A stretch of DNA of 64,000 nucleotides from Dasyornis broadbenti (taxonomy: Eukaryota; Chordata; Aves; Passeriformes; Dasyornithidae). Location of the stretch: NCBI GenBank assembly GCA_013397935.1, contig VZRN01001786.1, forward strand, positions 186,001-250,000, read 5' to 3'. Below the pieces are notes generated by a model, which had not been told where the DNA came from, searched no databases, and was given only the letters and a program-made list of their open reading frames with translations. The position numbers and the translations under genes were made by a program. Positions 61,116 to 64,000 of this stretch are shown in pieces (position 1 is the stretch's first letter; every line of letters begins with the position of its first letter).

Positions 61116-61904
61116 GCCTAAGGACACCATGCCCGGGGGCTCTGAGCCTGGAGGGGACGCTGAGCCCTGGGGCTTCCCACCTGTTCACATGGGGTTGGGA
61201 CCAACTGCAGAACCCCCTGCTCCCCAGGGAGTGGCTTCCCCTTGTGCTTGTCCCCTTAGTGTCTGACATCCTGCTGTCCCTGTCATGCAGGTTCCTGATG
61301 TCTCCAAGTTATTGAAGATGGGATTTTTAAATAGCACAGAGGATGTACAAGTTTTGCGGTGTCAGCATGGGGGAGTGACAGGAGCTGCTGGGAACCAGCC
61401 CAATCCCGCCAGTGACAGTGTCCTTTAATTACAATTGATGACCTGGCATCTCGCTGCCCTAGTGCTCATCAGCTCATTGCCTCTCAGCGGGACAATGGGA
61501 CCCCAGGCCCCATCCAGCCGCTCCCCGAACCCAGGCACAGCCTGCTCTGTTCCTCCAATTGCCCACATTTTATCTAATCTAAAGGAAACATTGTTAAGAT
61601 GCCTTCCCAGGAGGCAGAGGCATCTCAAAGAAGTGCCCTGTGCCTGCCCATCCACGTGTACCTTGGCATCCTGGTCCTGGGTACCCTGTGCCCTCTGGCA
61701 GCTGCTTTCAACGAGGGCTCATAGAGAGACCAGCAGCTGCCAAGCACGGGGTGGTGTTTGCTGGCAGAGGAGTGAGAGGAAAACTGCCTCTGCCCAGGGC
61801 ATGGCTGGGGTGGGAGCACGCGAGCTGTGCGCCGGGGCTGACCGTGGATGTGCCAGCTTGCCAAGAGAAGTGTGAGAACCGCCGCTCGCTGGTGGAACAG
61901 GAGG

Positions 61905-62005
61905 GAGCACAGCTCAGCAATTACAGCACAATTAGCTCAAACAGCAGGTTGATTGTAAATTGCAGCTCTGTGCCAGCTACAAGTACGGAGCGAATGGCTG
62001 GCGGG
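61905..62005. promoter_or_regulatory. Short candidate conserved element
   Basis: Inside GC-rich DNA, 100 bp carry AGCAATTACAGC, ACAATTAGCTC, GGTTGATTGTAAATTGC and a CpG-containing TACGGAGCGAATGG. This is compact homeodomain-like clustering; function inferred. Confidence 0.25.
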
Positions 62006-63549
62006 AGCTCTCCCGCAGCCGGGCTGTCTCTGCTCGGGTCTGAGCCAAGCGGGAGGTGCAGGGCCATGGCTCACAGCATCCCCTGTGGGGTCTCCTGGCA
62101 CCTGGCCCCACAGCCCTGCCCTCGAGCTGCTGTGGACACAGGAGAGGTGGTTAGGAGCCCTGTGGGCTTGCTGGTAAAGTTCCTCTATGGAGAGCTGCCA
62201 GGAGCAGCTCTGCAGGCAGGAGCTGTTGGCCCTTCTTGGGGCCACAGGGTTCAAGAGTCGTGCTGCCTTCCCAGAATATCTCTTGCTCCAGAAGAGCTCC
62301 TGGGCCTCCCCTGCTCCATGCTGGAGCCTGGACTGCCATCGGCTAGGAGCCCAAATGAGCAGTGCCACCCAAACCAGCAGTGCCACAGGTCCCCAAACCA
62401 GGTGTCCAGGGAGCAGCCGCCTTGCTGGGAAGTGGGTAGTTGTAACACTTCTCCTGCATCCTGTGTGGGAAGCAGCTGTAGGGAAGACCACTCCTCAGAG
62501 GGGGGACCCCCAGCAGGGAGGGATGGCTGAGCATGGGCTCACCTTGCAGGACTGGCTGCAGCCAAGCAGGAGCGCGGGTGTTGTGCTGCCAAAGGGATGT
62601 GTAGCAATTAATGTGTGCACTTCTCTTGGGAATGACCCTGCCTTAAAGCAGCCTGTTCCCTGCACCATCCCATGCTGTCCTGCCTAGTGTACACAGGACA
62701 GGCACCGTCAAGGAATAGGAGGGAGCCCTGCAGCGGGCTGTACCTCATGCCTGAGCAGGCATCCACCCTAGCCCTTGTGCAGAGCATGAGGCAGCCTGGC
62801 TGCTCCAGCCAGCCATGGAGATATGGCAGGACTCCTGTGCAGCCCTGGGGAGGGAAAGGCTTCTGGGGGCCCACAACGGAGCCCCACTCGCTCTCCTGTG
62901 CTGGGCGAATCTGCAGTACAGGTTAGGAGGGCTCAGTGCTGCCCGTGGGGCTTGTAGCAATCCCTGTCCCCAGAGACAGCACCCCTCTGAGGAATGGCAG
63001 GGGGAGGCTCACAACCTGCGTTGCGGATGGCCTTGCCTTCGGCAGGATGTCCTGTTGGCTCTGCCCCCCAGAATGTGCTGGCAGTGGGGCCGGCATGCAT
63101 GGAGCTGTGTGCTCGGCAGCAGCAGCAGACGGACACCAAGTCCATGCCAGGGAGGGGCAGGAGGGGCCCCTGTACCCCGGCTGTCCCTGTGCATGGGCTG
63201 CTGAGGGGCCTGGGGCGGGCAGGGGGCAGCGCCTGTCAGCCTGCTGAGGCTGATGCCTTCCATCTCCGAGTTACTGGCTCGTGTCAGGGCAGAGCTGGAA
63301 ATGTCAGGGACTGCTGCAGGGTGACCGTGCAGAGTGGCAGATGGTCAATGATGGATTTGTCACTTCAGATTCAGGCAGTTTTTAAATATTCAGCAGAATC
63401 GGAGGTGACAGCTCATGGCAGCAGGCAGAATTTCTGTACGTCTCAGTAAGACCTCCTGGCCCCATGGGAGGTGGGGCACAGAAGGACAAACCCTGGCACC
63501 TCGCGGCAGTGGCTGGGGACAGCGCAGGCTGGGACCGTGCTGTGCATGG

Positions 63550-63613
63550 CCAGGGCTCCCTGTGCTCCCCGTGGCTGGTGGCCAGAGCTCCCTGTGCTCC
63601 CCGTGGCTGGTGA
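63550..63613 (+). repeat. 32-bp tandem duplication (two copies)
   Basis: Units at 63550-63581 and 63582-63613, each beginning CCAG.GCTCCCTGTGCTCC, differ at about two positions. The duplication is recent and local, and non-coding. Confidence 0.85.
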
Positions 63614-64000
63614 CCCAGTGGTGGTGCAGGCAGGAGGCTGCTGCTGTGCTTGTTCTGCCCCAGCTGCTCCCTGCGAGTGGCAGCATCCAGGTAGCGCCTG
63701 TGCTGCCCATAGCCACCACATTTTGTCAGCACCAGTGGATTGGGGTGTCTCACGGGTGCTAGAGGCTCCCATGAGCTCCACACAGGACTTGGCATCCCCA
63801 GCCCTTTCGTGATGTCTGTGGCAGCTGCATTCTGAGGAGAGGCCCAGTGAGCGGCAGCGTGAAGGAGGCTTCTGAACCAGGAGGAATAGGGGTCTGGGCA
63901 GGCCAGCAATGCCAGAGGTGTGGGCTCAGCTGAGCATGCAAAGTAACTGGGTCAGCAGGGAAGAGAGATGGAGCTTGGCACAGCCTGCAGAGCCACCCTC

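Larger units (their letters stand above)
51736..64000. other. Intergenic region downstream of CDH22, no gene recognised
   Basis: No exon series, conserved domain or RNA gene is seen on either strand. In mammals CD40 lies beyond the CDH22 3' end, but no TNF-receptor-type cysteine pattern could be supported here. The longest open frame (61640-62530, +, 296 codons) is in GC-rich DNA, has no recognisable domain and is judged fortuitous. Contents are a CR1 3' end, several AT-rich candidate elements, one CpG-rich patch and two small tandem duplications, listed separately. Confidence 0.7.

Noticed and set aside
61640..62530. A 296-codon plus-strand open frame, the longest in the window
   Set aside because: It lies in GC-rich intergenic DNA where stops are rare. 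It shows no domain, no low-entropy or conserved pattern, no nearby promoter or splice context, and runs through AT-rich element-like sequence. Most likely fortuitous.
1..64000. Search for CRISPR arrays, operons, phage or toxin-antitoxin style systems
   Set aside because: The window is vertebrate genomic DNA with spliced exons. No regularly spaced direct repeats, prokaryotic gene clusters or ribosome-binding patterns were seen.

Overview
The window is vertebrate nuclear DNA, most likely from a bird. The coding content is spread over short exons with GT-AG splice sites, separated by introns of up to about 9.7 kb. There are decayed CR1 (chicken repeat 1) LINE pieces, which are typical of birds and other sauropsids, and no sign of Alu, B1 or L1 elements. 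No operon, phage, plasmid or CRISPR-like structure is present.

The one gene supported is a type II classical cadherin on the + strand. I identify it as CDH22 (PB-cadherin) from the cytoplasmic domain and the family-specific wording of EC1-EC5. Ten exons are visible, corresponding to exons 3-12 of the usual 12-exon type II layout. Their lengths are 295, 120, 168, 188, 254, 137, 122, 118, 252 and 539 coding bases, with intron phases 1,1,1,0,2,1,0,1,1. Joined, they keep one frame of 2,193 nt (730 codons plus TAG). They encode most of EC1, all of EC2-EC5, one transmembrane helix and the catenin-binding tail. The signal peptide, propeptide and tryptophan-bearing start of EC1 (exons 1-2) lie to the left of base 1.

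Layout: 1-3690 is the end of intron 2. Exons 3-12 lie between 3691 and 49249. Exons 5-7 are clustered at 22.9-25.3 kb, exons 9-10 at 39.5-40.0 kb and exons 11-12 at 47.1-49.2 kb. The likely 3' UTR runs from 49250 to about 51735, ending near an AATAAA at 51712. From 51.7 to 64 kb I find no gene. That stretch is intergenic DNA with a CR1 3' end and several AT-rich, homeodomain/POU/SOX-motif-rich blocks that look like conserved non-coding elements. Similar blocks occur in introns 2, 3, 4, 7 and 8. Their regulatory role is inferred from composition and motifs only.

The gene makes a calcium-dependent cell-cell adhesion receptor, known in mammals mainly from brain. The ectodomain binds partner cadherins, the juxtamembrane segment binds p120-type catenins, and the C-terminal segment binds beta-catenin. 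I see no convincing undescribed system here. The most checkable leads are a possible premature-stop exon in intron 7, an intron-11 retention isoform, a CR1 remnant beside the exon 5 acceptor, and the clustered non-coding blocks.
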